From assembly GCF_040802235.1 (NCBI RefSeq), contig NC_133172.1:27919738-27983737 (forward strand): a DNA stretch of 64,000 nt, read 5' to 3'. The first letter of the stretch is position 1. Each line of letters starts with the position of its first letter. The notes beneath the pieces were generated by a model, which worked only from the letters and a program-made list of their open reading frames with translations, was not told the origin of the DNA and did no database searches. Positions 20,860-32,666 of this stretch are shown here, piece after piece. The position numbers and the translations under genes are program-made. Source of the stretch: Manis javanica. Its lineage: Eukaryota > Chordata > Mammalia > Pholidota > Manidae.

Positions 20860-21110
20860 TGAAAGGAAAGGAGCGACACACAGCAGCAATTCACCGGAGA
20901 ATTCCGCTTTATTAGGGAAAGATGCTGGGTTATGTAGGAAGGGGCATGGGGTAATTGTGGTGTTACTTCTACGGGGCTGGTGGCTGTTGGCTAGGTGCTG
21001 GGATTGGGAGGGGGAGCCAGAGGTGATAGGGCTTCAGGTGGTGCCTCGGGAACCGAGGACCCCCCGAAGAGAAGCCCGAAGTTTGCCATCTTACTGGTGG
21101 GGGCCCTTCA
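20860..21110 (-). repeat. A 5' LTR
   Basis: 251 bp, TG...CA ends, flanked outside by GTCTG. Confidence 0.93.
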
Positions 21111-21115
21111 GTCTG

Positions 21116-21577
21116 ATTCATTCTTTCTCCCTTTCCAGAGGATGGTGGATGCCAGGGAGTATGGAAATCCCACTGTACCTGGAGTGCCATCATTATTTCC
21201 TGTAGTACTTTTGAAGTAAAATAACTCCCATTATCTGAATCAACATTTTCTATCAACCCAAACTTAGTAATTACTTGCTCTAAAAATACTTTTATCACTG
21301 ATCCTGCCATTGCAGTTGTTAATGGGTGGGCCTCCACCCATCCAGTGAGTTGGTCAACAATCACTAGTAAATACTTAAGTTTACCCACTTTCAGCATCTC
21401 AGTAAAGTCAATCTGGATACTTTGGATTGGTCTTATTCCTGGGAGTCTCCTTCCAGATACTGGCTTTCACTTCTTGTTAATTTTTTGGCACGTTATGCAA
21501 CTCCTACAAACCTTTAGTAATGGTGTAAATACTAGTACACCCATAAACCTTTAGTAAGCCATCACACATTGCCTGGG
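21116..21577 (-). pseudogene. pol: B integrase, catalytic core
   Basis: The minus strand encodes an rve-type core: VIVDQLTGWVEA (first Asp), NVDSDNGSYF (second Asp) and, near the Glu position, SSGKGERMNQT. The frame is open from 21397 to the A insertion and then reads into the A LTR. The core appears to have kept its D,D-E residues, but it is cut off from its C-terminal domain by A. Confidence 0.85.
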
Positions 21578-21581
21578 GACC

Positions 21582-23638
21582 TGTCCTTAAAATTGAAACA
21601 TTTCCAGAATTTCTTGCCTGGCTTTGGTACATCTGCATATCAACAGGTGTCCAAAGCTGTAAACAAGTAGCTTTAGTGTATTTGCATCTTTTCTCAGGGG
21701 TGGAGAAGTTCATCTCCATATCAATAGGTAATTACCTGGGCAACAGAGGGCTTATGTGTACTTGAGAGGTGAGGGGGAGGGCCAGTGTTGTGGCTGCCAG
21801 AGCAGCAGAGATGGGCTGCACTACAATTTTGTAAGCAATAAATGGGTTTTAAACTTTATTTCTCCCTTTGACTGATTTTTGGTTTTTAGGGGTATTTTGC
21901 CCCAGGATTTCCTTTCCCCAGACTTACAATTGACATAATCGGCAGGATCCCTGTGAACCCAAAATCTGTCATAATGGGTGTGACCTTTGGGAGCGCCACC
22001 CCTAGAAATGATGGAGAGAAGTGGCACTCCCACCGAGGGCCATGTGTCTACACTAGTGTGGTCATGGAGGCACCACTGCTGCTGGCCACACCAACTCTGG
22101 CCCATGGCCCAAGCCTAAGGCTGCTGCTTCTGCCACTGCTGCTGCTCTTGCTGCTGGCTGGAGCCTGGCCACAACCATGGAATGGAGCAGAGGTCCAGGT
22201 CACCTTGAAGCAACTGGCTGCTGTGTACCACACCTTGCTGGCTACAGAGCCCATCACCGGAACAGCTCTGTCCAAGGTAATAACCTCCTATCCCATTACA
22301 GTGTGGGTGCAAGGCTGGACCCAAAGGCCACCGAGTGGTGTGGCACAGACATCTACCATATATCATGTGACTGGCCACTTGCCTTTGGCATCCCCAGGGA
22401 ATGATGAAGCAGACACATTGGCCCAGATGCACTGGCTAGAATGAAAGCCTGCCTCTGATGTGGCCCAATGGCTACATCAGCATTTGTTGCACATGGGGCA
22501 AAAGACAATGTGGGCCCAACAGTGGGGCTTTTCTTTCACTTTTGAAGTTAGCTGAGCCCAGAAGGAGGGCCCTGCACGTTGTGCAGATCAGAAAACCACC
22601 AAGAGGGGCCTAGAGAGTCTCTCTGCAGCCTATGGTCGGTCACCAGTTACTGAGAGTGATTGAGGTACCCACTTTATTGGACATGTGTTGAAAGGATGGG
22701 TGCAGCAATTAGAAGTAAAATGGATGTGGCATGGACATTTCAACACATGGATCAGTGATGGCTGGCTCTTCTGGCACCTAGGGAAAAGGCCTGGAAGCTG
22801 GCCTTCTGTGTATTCCTGTAATAACAGCAAATTGGCCCCCAACAATCACGGTTATTTGCTTCTATGGTCTTTGTGTCCTGGATGCACCCCCTGGCTGCAG
22901 CTGCCACATGATGGCTGGAATGGACGAGCTTTGGACTTAATCTGCATGGGACTTTGAACCTAGCTGAATCCTCTGGCTTGAGAATTATGATTGTGTTGTC
23001 AAGAAAATAATGTTTAAGGAGAGGCTTGACTTTGTGTAATGTTTGGTAAAAGTTTTGTGAGCAATCTAGCATGATTGTTAGGAATGAGTAAACAAGTGTA
23101 GAAATGTATTTTTGTGCTTAGTGAGAGATTGTGCTGTAAAATACATTTACTTAATCTGCATAGGCTGAATCCTCTGGTTTGAGGATTATCAAGATTTTAT
23201 TGCTGTTGCTATTGAATGCTACTAGATTGGTCAGAAGAGGGGGATTGAGTAAATTGTAAGGTGAGATGCCTGGAAGGGTGGATTGTGGGTAAAATTGAAA
23301 CACTTCCAGAATTTCTGGCCAGCTTTGGTGCATCTGCATATCAACAGATGTTCAGAGAGGTAAACAAGTAGGCTTTAGTGCATTTGCATCTTTCCTCAGG
23401 GGTGGAGAAGTTCACCTCCATATCAGTGGGTAATTAAATTACCTGGGCAACAGAGGGCTTATGTGTACCTGAGAGGTGAGGGGGAGGGCCGGTGTTATGG
23501 CTGCTGGAGCAGGAGAGAGAGATGGCCCAGACTGCAGTTTTGTAACCAATAAATGGGTTTTAAACTTTGTTTCTCCCTTTGACTGATTTTGGTTGTTAGG
23601 GGTATTTTGCCCCAGGATTTCCTTCCCCCAGACTTACA
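21582..23638 (+). mobile_element. H, short plus-strand LTR element
   Basis: Two related LTRs, 21582-21928 and 23284-23638, both TG...CA with AATAAATGGG polyadenylation signals, enclose about 1.35 kb. Flanks GGACC and GAACC look like a 5-bp TSD with one change. The interior has RNase H/integrase-like remains only. Two further LTRs of this family occur alone (30579-30931 and 41544-41861, both minus). Primer site not identified. It interrupts pol of B. Confidence 0.85.
21953..22444 (+). pseudogene. H open frame: Leu-rich leader plus RNase H end
   Basis: 163 codons without a stop. The middle (codons 43-72) is a hydrophobic Leu-rich run encoded by a CTG-rich tract, ending in Ala-Gly-Ala like a signal-peptidase site. 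The C-terminal half has a retroviral RNase H end: IYHVTGHLPLASPGNDEADT contains the final His/Asp region, as in ERVL-type pol. An integrase zinc-binding remnant follows in broken frames to about 22600. Whether the frame is ever translated is unknown. Most likely it is a pol relic kept open by chance. Confidence 0.5.
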
Positions 23639-24009
23639 GAACCCCAATGGCTTCCACTATGTAACATGTTCATCACCTCTCTTGTTAATAGATTGGCTGA
23701 TCATTTCTCTCCCATCTGGTAAAGTCCACCTCCCTTTCTCATCTCGAGATACCCCCACCACCTGTGGCTTAATTTCCTTTTATTCTTCTATTTTTGAAAA
23801 CTTTGGGATAAGGGAAATTTTAGGGATACTAGGAGTGAGATTTAAAAGGCTAATTTCATCTTCAGATGCAGTCTCTTTAGTGGCTGCATCAGCAATTCTA
23901 TTACCTGTTGCTTTATAAGAATTTCCTTTTTGGTGACTATTCACATGCATTATATATATTTCAGCTGGAAGTAAAAGATTTTCCAGAACCTCCTTGATTA
24001 ATTCCCCAT
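23639..24009 (-). pseudogene. pol: B RNase H end and integrase start
   Basis: Minus-strand reading gives the final RNase H helix region (an HVNSHQKG-type His and a NRIADAATKE Asp stretch, complement of about 23880-23960), then decayed linker sequence into integrase. It ends at the E insertion (24005-24009). Confidence 0.75.
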
Positions 24010-24422
24010 TGTAAGATAAATTCTAGCTGAAATAAACAGGCAACCAGAGGCAACAAAGGGCCAGGCAGTTTATTTGAGCGCAATTCCCAGGCGAGGTTCA
24101 CCAGTCTGAAACAGGCTGAGGAAGTTGTGCCCAGGAGGGGAGTTGGGGAGTTTTGAAGAGGACAGGGAAGGGAGGGGGAAGTGGGCCATGCTTAGGGTAT
24201 GTGGGGAATTTTTTATTGGCTCAGGGTTGGGTGATGGACAGTCAGAGGTTTCCTCCTTCAGGATGGAGGGGGTCTGCATCCAGGGTTTGTCAGCACGTCA
24301 TGGGACTGGAATCCTGGAAGAGCTGTCTATTCCTTCCTTATATGGCACAGAGCTATTTGGTGCTGTCTTTGTTCTGTTTGCATTGTCCTCACTTTCCTCC
24401 CATCAGTGCCTCCAGCCTTACA
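24010..24422 (-). repeat. E 3' LTR
   Basis: 413 bp. It carries about 95 bases (near 24143-24250) that the 5' copy lacks. TG...CA ends are intact. Confidence 0.88.
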
Positions 24423-24504
24423 TTCCAGCCTTTTGGTTATAATGGGTGATGACTCAATCTGGCTACTTCTGGCTGACAAGGGGCATCGTGGGGTAGCATG
24501 TAGT

Positions 24505-25015
24505 TGTTAGGGTCCAGGCTTCCGAGGCTTCTCCAGAGAACAAACTACACAGGCATAGAGATGTAAATTCAAGCAAAGTCTTTATTCAGCCAGCTAGCTG
24601 GGGTCCAAGTCAGCCCGACGCAGCGGGTCTCAACAAGGACCCCGAGCACTCAGAGCCAAGGGTTTATATAGCATTTTCAAAGCACTTAACTCATAGTAAT
24701 TTTCTACAACTATACATTATTCTTGCAAGACATATATCCTGGGATTAAGCAAGGGCAGGGTAAGACTACTCCTCAATGGTTAGGGAGGTTCTGCACGATA
24801 AGCTTGGTATGTAAGATTAACTGACCAAGGTTAGCTGACCAAGGGTCACAGCTGCCCACCACCCGGTGCTCATGATTAACTTGTTTTTCAAGGCCTTACC
24901 CAGGCCCAGGTTTTTTTGTGTTTTTTTTTTCTCTGAGTCACACTCTCAGAAAATGGTTTCTAAGATGGCTATGCTTATGCTAATTTACTAATCTTACTAA
25001 TGCTTAGATTCTACA
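24505..25015 (-). repeat. D 3' LTR
   Basis: 511 bp, TG...CA, with AAGTCTTTATTC (complement: polyadenylation region) near 24575. High similarity by eye to 34638-35124. Confidence 0.9.
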
Positions 25016-25043
25016 TTTCCCCACTTTCCTTTGACCATTCCAA

Positions 25044-25322
25044 TCATGGAATGTTTGTTTCTTCCTGCTGTGTGAGTGAATGATACTGCGGTCTCAGCAT
25101 TAGCACCTGAACAGCACTCACTCTTTCCCTAACAAAGGCTATTAGCCGGTTTAAGATACAGGGACCTAAAGTGAGAAGCAGTATAAAAATAAGCAAGGGC
25201 CCTGCCAGGGTGGATATCAGGGTTGTAAACCATGGGGATTTAGTAAACCAGGATTCAAATAGCCCTTGGCTGGCCTCTCGCTCTCTCTTCCTTTGATCTG
25301 GCCTCTCTCTAAGTTTAGACAT
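25044..25322 (-). pseudogene. env: D env TM tail
   Basis: An open minus-strand frame of 92 codons. Short pre-anchor helix, membrane segment ([19 protein letters not shown]) and a gammaretroviral cytoplasmic tail with an [11 protein letters not shown]-peptide-like end. Single copy of the anchor, unlike C. The ectodomain and SU are absent. Confidence 0.8.
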
Positions 25323-25329
25323 TGAATCT

Positions 25330-27843
25330 CTTACTATTCTGGAATGGTCTGCTGTTAAGGTTTAGCTAAGTTTTATTAGTTCTTTTTTCCTGACTCTTAA
25401 TGCTCTCTGCACTCCTTTACATAGTTACATTGCTCTGAGTGCAAATATCCTGCCTTGCTTTCTCTAGAGGCTCTCACCTTATTCTCTCTAAGCCCTGTCT
25501 CTCTAAGTCCCTGTCTCATTCTCCCCTCTACAGATAGAGACTGTAGCTGCTGCTAGGGATGCAAGGGAAAAGGAGCAATGACTGCTCTGGCTGCTTCATG
25601 CTGAGAGGGGGTGCAGTAAAGGGTGCAGCTAGGTTTCTCTCACTGGTCAGTTGAGAGGGCCTCAGAAGGTTGGTGCATCTATTATGGGTTTCATTTCTAT
25701 TACTATTTGCAGTTTTGTGGCTTCTAGGCAAGATAGAACAAATTGTGTTATTAGGTTAAGTAGCAACATATGGAGTTAGATTTACTATTCTGGAAGGACA
25801 AACCTGATGGGATTAAGAATGCATGGCTGAACATGAGAACTAGAAATATGAAGGGTCTAATTGAGAATCATAGCCAGATATCATGGGGAAACTAGAATTC
25901 TGGATCAAGTTTACATCTCAGTGACTAGTATTAGGATTTAGTATAGATAAGACTGCATTATTGAAACAATACTTTTCTCTAAAATCACCCTCATTTTTAT
26001 TAGAAGTAGCCAGATTAAGAAAATAATTAACAGTTGGCTTGATTATTTGCATAAGTGCAGCAAGAAGAGTAATTGATTATATGGGATCTTTTAAATGTGC
26101 TTTGCTGGAACTTTTTGTAAGGAATTTCAGATTGAACTTTTAAAGACCTCTCAAGGTCAGACAGCCAAGCCAGACTTGCCATCAGTTTGTGCCTGTAGTA
26201 CCTGTACATTTGGGTGAATTCTTCTCTTCTTGAGGTTCCCAAGACATTCCTGAGGTTCCGGCACTTGCCAGGAAGTGACCTTCCTTCCTCACCTGGCTGG
26301 GAACTCTGTAAGCAAGTTACCAGGCCAATTCTTCTAAGGGGCTTTGTGGGCTTTATAAAGTCAATCTTAGTTCCTTAAAGCTGTCTGTTCATATCTGAGT
26401 TTACACACGTGTCTCTCAGGTATGACGTTCCAGTCAAAACCTTGGTAATATAACCAGTGTTTTTAATTGGTCCTCTTACAAGGAAAGCAGATTCTTATTG
26501 AACTTGTGCAAATAAACATACTGCCATGAAATATAAAAATAGTCACTGAGAGTTTTTAAATTCTGGAGGGATCAGGTAGAGAGAAAGATCAAGTTTCAAT
26601 TCTGCTTATAAAGGCAGTCATTTACTAAATTGTTGTCAGCTTCACAGAAAAAGCTTAAAACACTTTATCAACAACATTTGAAAAAAACCCCACAAAATCA
26701 TCTTCCTTAGTTTACTTAATCCTATGTGACTAATACCTGTTCTGCTGAAATCTAGTTTTTTTAAACTAGTTTAGGAGTAATAAAACAGTGAGTATAGATG
26801 AAGACTTACAAGTGAAAATGGTTGAAGATCTGATGAGAGCTTACTGTAAGACAGTTGTCATAAGGAAATTTGGATATTTCTGTAACACAAAACATTCAGT
26901 AACAAAGATTAGCATCATTCCTTTTGACAGTGCTTTCTAAGTAAATATATATCAGACAAATAAGCCAAATTAGCCAAACATTTTTCCCAATGGGGAGAAA
27001 AATTCTTCTGACATGTTCCAGGGGCCCTCTGGAAAATATCAGAGTTAACTAGAGGTAAAAGCACTTTTTTGAATTTGATTTTGGAAAGTTGTCAAAAGAA
27101 AGTTTCTTTGGCATTTGATTAAATAGGATTATAGGTTGCCATGAAGAAATACTTATCCATTTAACCAGAATGACAATAAAAGATTTTAAAGGCAAATACA
27201 TAATGTTACACAGTTATTAGCAAAGTTTAACATTTAGTCCTTTGATATTAGAATCTTTTTCTTAAATACTCAGACAATTCATTGAGATTTTAAGCATGAG
27301 AAACTACTTTGATAAAACAATTAGAAAGCCTTTTGCAATCTTTCAACATTAAGAGCAGACTAGCAGTTTAAGAAAACATCTTTTTAACTGAAAACAAAAT
27401 TCTAATTTTGCTGTATACTTGATATCAAGACTCACTTGCTTTAATTTCACATAGCATGACTATATCAATTTTTCCACAAGCTTTCTACAAATTTCTGTTT
27501 ACATTCAGTGTTCTCCCCCTTTAAATAAATAGCTGTACTTTAGAACAATTACTTTCTTTTACCTTCAACAAAATGAATTTCCATTCTTTATACTTTCTCT
27601 TATTAAAACACACATCTTCAGCATACAGAAATATTTTCCTTATTATGTTAAGTAGTTTTCATTAGAACTTAAAACCATTTTACTTTAACCTTCAGTGAAC
27701 ACTGAAAAATAGGCCACTGTAAACTGTATATTATCATTTTTGAAACTGTGCTTTACAGCACAATTTCTCATTAGGCACAAAATATGTCTATATAACTTAG
27801 CAAACTTAAGAATTTTGGTTACCACAAAAATTATCAGGCTGTT

Positions 27844-27892
<49 letters not shown>

Positions 27893-28360
27893 TGTTATAC
27901 ATTAATACAATATTATTATTAAGATGTTTATTTGCTACACTTGTTTACTTATTTTTAGCAACCATGCTAGATTACTTAACAAAACTTTTAACAATCATTA
28001 GACAAAGTCAAGCTTTTCTTTAAGCATCTTCTTGAAATGTTTAACAGATAACATCAACTTAAATGACTTAAAGTAAACTTTGGCAGCTGATAACTATAAG
28101 GACATGTCCGTTTCAGTTAAACTTAAATTAGCATTAATGCTTAATATTTTTATTAGATTTTCTGGAAGTTTTAGAATGCCCAGTTTTCACAAGTGCTTGT
28201 TTTTAAATCAATTTTTATTAATACCATCCAGAGGTAGGAAAATATTTTTCATTTACACACTTAGACACACAAACATACAAATTGAGACATAACGACTACA
28301 GTTAGCAACACTTTTCATACAAAAACATATACACAGACAGACAAACTGATATAGAGATTC
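25330..28360 (-). other. D AT-rich segment
   Basis: Colinear with 7761-11040 (roughly 85-90% by eye), including the short shared frame at 26027-26242 (compare 8755-8991). Stop-rich. It holds an (AT)n microsatellite that C lacks. Confidence 0.75.
27851..27892. repeat. (AT)n microsatellite
   Basis: Uninterrupted TA/AT dinucleotides, about 21 units, inside the D AT-rich segment. Confidence 0.95.
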
Positions 28361-28373
28361 GAGTTACTGATAT

Positions 28374-29367
28374 TTAATTGCTTCTTTTCTTTTTAGCTTC
28401 TTGTCCATGGCTTCTGGAACCGGAGGATGGGAGGAGCATGTTCCGGTGGGACAAGAGGGTGGTGAAGGCAGAAGGAGAGGGGAAGGGGGTGGTGCAGCCA
28501 CCAGAAGAGGAGAGGAGCAGGAAGACAGCATGGTTGAGAATGTAGGACTTTAAGATGGCAGCAACACAGGGGAGGACAAAGAACTTAAAGATGGTGGCAG
28601 AGAGTGGGGGGTAGTGAGCTGAGAGAGGCAGAAGACCAAGGTCCTCCAGTGTATCTGAAAAGGAAGAAGGACTGGGCAGAGTAAGAGGTTGACAATCTTT
28701 AACTGAAGATCGGGTCAGGAGAACTTGAGTCATTAAACACTTAATATAAAGGTTTAGGCAGGAGTGCAATGTCCAAAAAGCCTGTACATATGGGATTTCA
28801 CTCCATTCTATGCTCCAGTGGCAATAATTAATCAAGTCAGTGAGGAGGCCAAAATCAAAAGTTCCCTAAGGGGGCCAGCAAGATTGATTGCCCAATGAAT
28901 ACTGAGGCTCAGCCTCAGAACAAAGAAAGACTAGCTTCCATTTGCAAACTTCCCAGGACAAATATAGAGTAGCCAAATTAGAAATGAGACACCACAGCAG
29001 TGTCTGAGCCTCTGCTTTCGAGGGCTGGTGCCACTCCCCAACTAATCCCGCTGAGAGGAGCACCCAGAGTCCCAAGTATGCCAAGTCAGGGGAGACGTCC
29101 TGGGAGCCTGAGTGAGGACGTCTCCCACACCGCAGGGCCAGGGGTGGGCCAGATGCCTGCAGAGGGTGGTCCAGATGCCCTAACCTGGACGTAGCTATGA
29201 TTTTGAATGGGCCAGGTGAAAATGGGTTAGGAAAGGAAACAGACCGGGACAAACTGAGGGACTCACCGGAAAATAGTCCACACAGCAGAGAGGAGGCTGA
29301 GGTCCCAGGTCAGGGAAGGAGGGGGCAGGGCCACCGATAGCCAGTCAGGCCCCACACTCACACTCCT
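28374..29367 (-). pseudogene. gag: E leader and gag remnant
   Basis: Two open minus-strand frames, 28866-29252 and 28374-28835. The second begins with matrix-like sequence (SEIPYVQAFWTLHS) followed by a Ser/Pro-rich linker, the order seen in Gag of A and G. No capsid follows, because D sequence begins near 28370. Weak recognition, based mainly on position after the primer site. Confidence 0.55.
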
Positions 29368-29387
29368 TCCCAGGTTTCAGCACCAAA

Positions 29388-29706
29388 TATAAGATAAATT
29401 CTAGCCAAAATAAGCAGGCAACGAGAGGCAACAAAGGGCCAGGCAGTTTACTTGAGCACAATTCCTGGGCAAGGTTCATCAGTCTGAAACACAGGCTGAG
29501 GAAGTCATGCCCAGGAGGTGAGGCAAGGAGTTTTTCTCCTCCTTCCGGATGGAGGGAGTCTGCATCTGGGTTTTGTCAGCACGTCATGGGACTGGAATCC
29601 CGGAAGAGCTGTCTATTCCTTCCTTATATGGCACAGAGCTATTTGGTGCTCTTTGTTCTATTTACACTGTCCTCGCTTTCCTCTCTCCAGTGCCTCCAGC
29701 CTTACA
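29388..29706 (-). repeat. E 5' LTR
   Basis: 319 bp. The inner end has changed from TG to TA (29388-29389, plus-strand reading). Otherwise it matches the 3' copy apart from the 95-base difference. Confidence 0.88.
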
Positions 29707-29711
29707 CCCAT

Positions 29712-30578
29712 TAATTAATTCCTTTCCTTCACTGTTTATGAGATGTCTTTCTGTTCAAATTTTTCCAAAGGTATGGACTACACTAAGTATACTATTCTGT
29801 GAGATCTATGTAACTATGGCTTAATTCTGATTGGCCTTCAGCCTCCCCTGCACATAGGAAGCTGGTGGGATTGAGACAGGTGTCTGTGGTTAAGATCAGG
29901 TCATCTTTCGCAAGTAAAATTGCTTCATATTTTAAAATTTGAGAATGTATTAGCCAGCGCCCAGTCCACTGATTAAGAAGGTGTGGCCTGAACCTGGTGA
30001 GGAGTACTGATCATGAGGGTTCCCCCAAAAGTTAGTTTCCTGCTCTCTTCTACCAGTAAGGCCATGGCTGCAATGGCCTGAATGCATTCGGGCCATCCTC
30101 GAGAGACAGGGTGCAACAGTTCAGACATAAAGGCTACTGGTTTTTTCTTTCCTTCCCAGGATTGGGTCAAAGCCCCTACAATGGAACCTTGTTCAACAGT
30201 AACAAACTAGTGAAATGGCTTCTCTAAAGATGGGAGTGCCAGGACTGGGGCGGTGACTAAGTATTGCTTTCAATTCCTCTAGAATTTTCAGTTCCCCTGG
30301 GGTCCTTTGGAGAGAGTCTGGCTCTCCCTCTAACAATTTAAAATAAAAGCTTCTAGCCTCTCTTCTAACAAGCAGTTTTTGAGCTTCTCTCAGTAATTCC
30401 TTTATAGGTTTCTCATTCCATCCATCTAAATTCTGTAATTTCTTAGCAATATCTGGCCAACTTTTGCTTACAAAATTGACTTCTAAAAGACCCTGTCCTA
30501 CCTGAGCTTCTGAGTCAAGTCCTGAATGAATACTTTCTCATTTGGTCCTTGAGTCTCTGTAAAAATGCAGCTGGGGTC
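29712..30578 (-). pseudogene. gag-pol: B gag capsid end joined to RT connection
   Basis: Reading the minus strand from 30578, capsid C-terminal and gag-end sequence (a SKSWPDIAKKLQ stretch, then a basic helix) runs to about 30260. It passes directly into the RT connection domain (frame 29973-30170, KKKPVAFMSELLHP and SRKLTFGG stretches). Nucleocapsid, protease and the RT fingers and palm are missing, so an internal deletion joins gag to late RT. Confidence 0.75.
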
Positions 30579-30931
30579 TGTAAGTCTGGGAAAGGGAAAT
30601 TCTGGGGCAAAATGCCCCTAAAAAGCGAAATCAGTCAAAGGAAGAAATAAAGTCCAAAACCCATTTATTGCTCACAAACTGCAGTTCCAGACCATCTGTC
30701 TTCCCTGCTCCAGCAGCAACCACACCGGCCATCCCCCTCACCTCTCAGGTACTGAGATAAGCCCTCTTTTGCCCAGGTAATCACCCATTGATATGGAGAT
30801 GAACTTCTCCACTCCTGAAGAAAGATGCAAATGCACTAAAGCCATACTTCTTTCTACCTCTGAACCCCTATTGATATGCAGATATACTAAAGCCAGGCGG
30901 ATATTCTGGAAATGTTTCAATTTTACCCACA
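30579..30931 (-). repeat. Solo LTR, H family, in B gag
   Basis: 353 bp, TGTAAG...CCACA. It is the reverse orientation of the H LTRs. Flanks GGGTC and GGGAG are only partly alike, so the TSD is weak. Confidence 0.8.
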
Positions 30932-30959
30932 GGGAGGGTGACAAGAAAGTGGGTCCCAA

Positions 30960-31940
30960 TGTTAAATAAATATGAGCAGGGTGGAAAGAGAAAAAGGCCA
31001 GGAAAGTCCACTAAAAAGACCCAGAGGAAATTAATTAAAGCTCAAAAAGACAGGAGCAACTTGGCCTGGAATGTTTGAATATTTCTCAGATAAAGGAGAG
31101 TACCTCAGCACAGCCTGTCTTTATTATGTTAATCATACAGGCCCAGCCTCCTTTTTTTTTTAACTTTACCTTACCTATATGCTGGTTTTTTTCTTTTCTT
31201 TTTTTTTTTCCTCCGACCCCAATCAAGTAGTCCGCAATTCAGGAAATCAATTCAGCATGCAGGCGCAGCTATAAACAACATAGCAAAAAGCAGGAAGGAT
31301 TCCATCCCAAAGATGGCATTTTAATACCCAGGAGGTCAAGAAGCAAAACTCTTAACTTACTCATTAGCAAACAGACAGTAACTCTGCCCCCCTTGGAAGA
31401 AGGGCAGACAGTCCTGATAAGCTCCCAAACCAGTAAACTGCTATCCTGAGAGGGGACTAAAGCAGTCAATTTCTTGTGTTAAGCTAATTTTGCAGAATTA
31501 TCTAGAGGACTGATAAGAAATTTAATGTCTCTTCAAAGATACTAGAGACCACTTAACAAGTCTACAACCCCAGCCTCTGGCCACACTCCTAAAGAATCCT
31601 TTAAAAAGAGGGGGGAACCCTCAACCTCTGGGGCGCTCCTCTTCCTGAGGCCACCAGCACCCTCAAAGTGTGCAACTTTTTAACTTCAAACTTTCTCTCT
31701 CCAACCTCCCAAGGGTGCCCCTTCCTGCCCAGATGGCCTGCACTTTCTCTCTCAAGTAACTCTAAACAAAACTTTCACTCCACCTCACCACCGTGTCCCC
31801 ACCCCTCAACTCTCCACTGGGGCAGGGACAAGGATGAAGGAAAATACACAACACTTCCCCAACACCAGGACTTGTCCTGGGAAGTCTCTTGTAGTAGTTC
31901 CTCATTAGCTTTCCCTCTTCTGGTGTTGAGGGGAAATATG
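30960..31940 (+). mobile_element. Unclassified LTR-like sequence
   Basis: It starts TGTTAAATAAATATGAGC, similar to the start of the solo LTR at 33471. A TATA-like TTTAAAAAGAGG lies near 31600 and CT-rich sequence follows. Part of it (31390-31510) matches 6030-6125 at the other end of F. Probably a plus-strand LTR with leader, perhaps F's own; ends not resolved. Confidence 0.4.
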
Positions 31941-32645
31941 GGAAGCACCCTTGGTAACCAACAGAGTGCAGCCTCATTCGTTAGGTGAACTGGAGGATTT
32001 ATTACTCTCAAAAATAACTTTTATCCAGCTTTTATCCAGACAAGGCAGCAAAATTTTATTATCTTCTGTTTGTCCTTAACCTGGTACAGGAGGCATCCCC
32101 CTAGTACTTAACCTTCACCCCAGCAGGCTATCTGAGGGAATTTCAAGGGAGCTCATCTGGTTCCCTTTCCCTGCTTCCCTAGGCCTAGAATATTCATTTC
32201 CCATCTTTCAAGAGGTCCCTGTGTCTGAGTTCCCTGTGTACTCAACCTCCCATAATGGAGGTTTCTTGCACACACCCCGGGATTCGCTTCATCTGTCTCT
32301 GGCCATTTCCCTCGCGGGAGAATGGAACTGCGGATCAGGACTCCACACTCTCTTCACATCTCGGACATGTCTCAGCCATGCGCACTCGACCTCTGAAAAA
32401 TGCCTAACCACCAAGGCAGTACTTACAGCCCAATTTTCCTACCTTGGCTCATGCACAAGCTTGCCTGTTTGCCACTGTGCCTGCATTTTCTCCCCTGTGT
32501 CGGTCAGGCTCTCTCCATACAACAGCCTCGGGCCTACTCTCGACTTCCGTGCACAAGTGAAATGCCCAGACAGAGCAGGCTGCCCAAAGCTGAGCGGGAA
32601 GCATCTTCCCATTCTGCTTAGCCCCCACCTCGCACAGGCAAGAGG
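31941..32645. other. Unassigned retroviral leader or gag-like stretch
   Basis: The plus strand has a Met-Gly-Ser-Thr start (ATGGGAAGCACCC) at 31938-31950, but the frame closes after 17 codons. The minus strand should hold the leader of B downstream of its primer site. I could not decide which element owns it. The plus-strand frame 32221-32742 has no recognisable domain. Confidence 0.3.
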
Positions 32646-32663
32646 ATCCCGGATGAGCCCCCA
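32646..32663 (-). other. B primer-binding site, tRNA-Pro type
   Basis: On the minus strand TGGGGGCTCATCCGGGAT, one CpG-decay change from the tRNA-Pro complement, three bases past the LTR. Confidence 0.88.
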
Positions 32664-32666
32664 AAT

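Larger units (their letters stand above)
13942..21110 (-). mobile_element. A, HERV-F-like provirus
   Basis: 7.2-kb minus-strand provirus with LTRs of 251 and 250 bp (20860-21110 and 13942-14191). The 5-bp TSD GTCTG is exact (13937-13941 and 21111-21115), the tRNA-Phe primer site is perfect, and the polypurine tract is good. Order: leader with tandem repeats, gag, protease, RT, env. RNase H and integrase are missing between about 16268 and 16200. It split integrase of B and is the best preserved ERV in the window. Confidence 0.93.
24505..28370 (-). mobile_element. D, non-autonomous ERV related to C, 5' part missing
   Basis: It begins with a 511-bp 3' LTR (24505-25015) and a polypurine tract (complement of 25016-25032, AAAGGAAAGTGGGGAAA). 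An env tail and an AT-rich segment, colinear with C, run up to about 28290-28370. There is no 5' LTR, matrix or primer site: the sequence passes into E gag. The LTR is of the same family as the solo LTR at 34638-35124 and unlike C's LTR. Confidence 0.8.
24010..29706 (-). mobile_element. E, tRNA-Phe-primed ERV, hollowed out
   Basis: LTRs at 24010-24422 (3') and 29388-29706 (5'), TSD CCCAT at 24005-24009 and 29707-29711. The primer site at the complement of 29368-29385 is tRNA-Phe type with two C-to-T changes. Leader and gag-like sequence remain at 28374-29367, and about 80 bases remain next to the 3' LTR (24423-24504). The rest is occupied by D. It interrupts RNase H of B. Confidence 0.85.

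Noticed and set aside
30960-32645. Class II-type gag start near 31940
   Set aside because: Only a Met-Gly start and a few codons support it, and the frame closes at once. Kept as unassigned.
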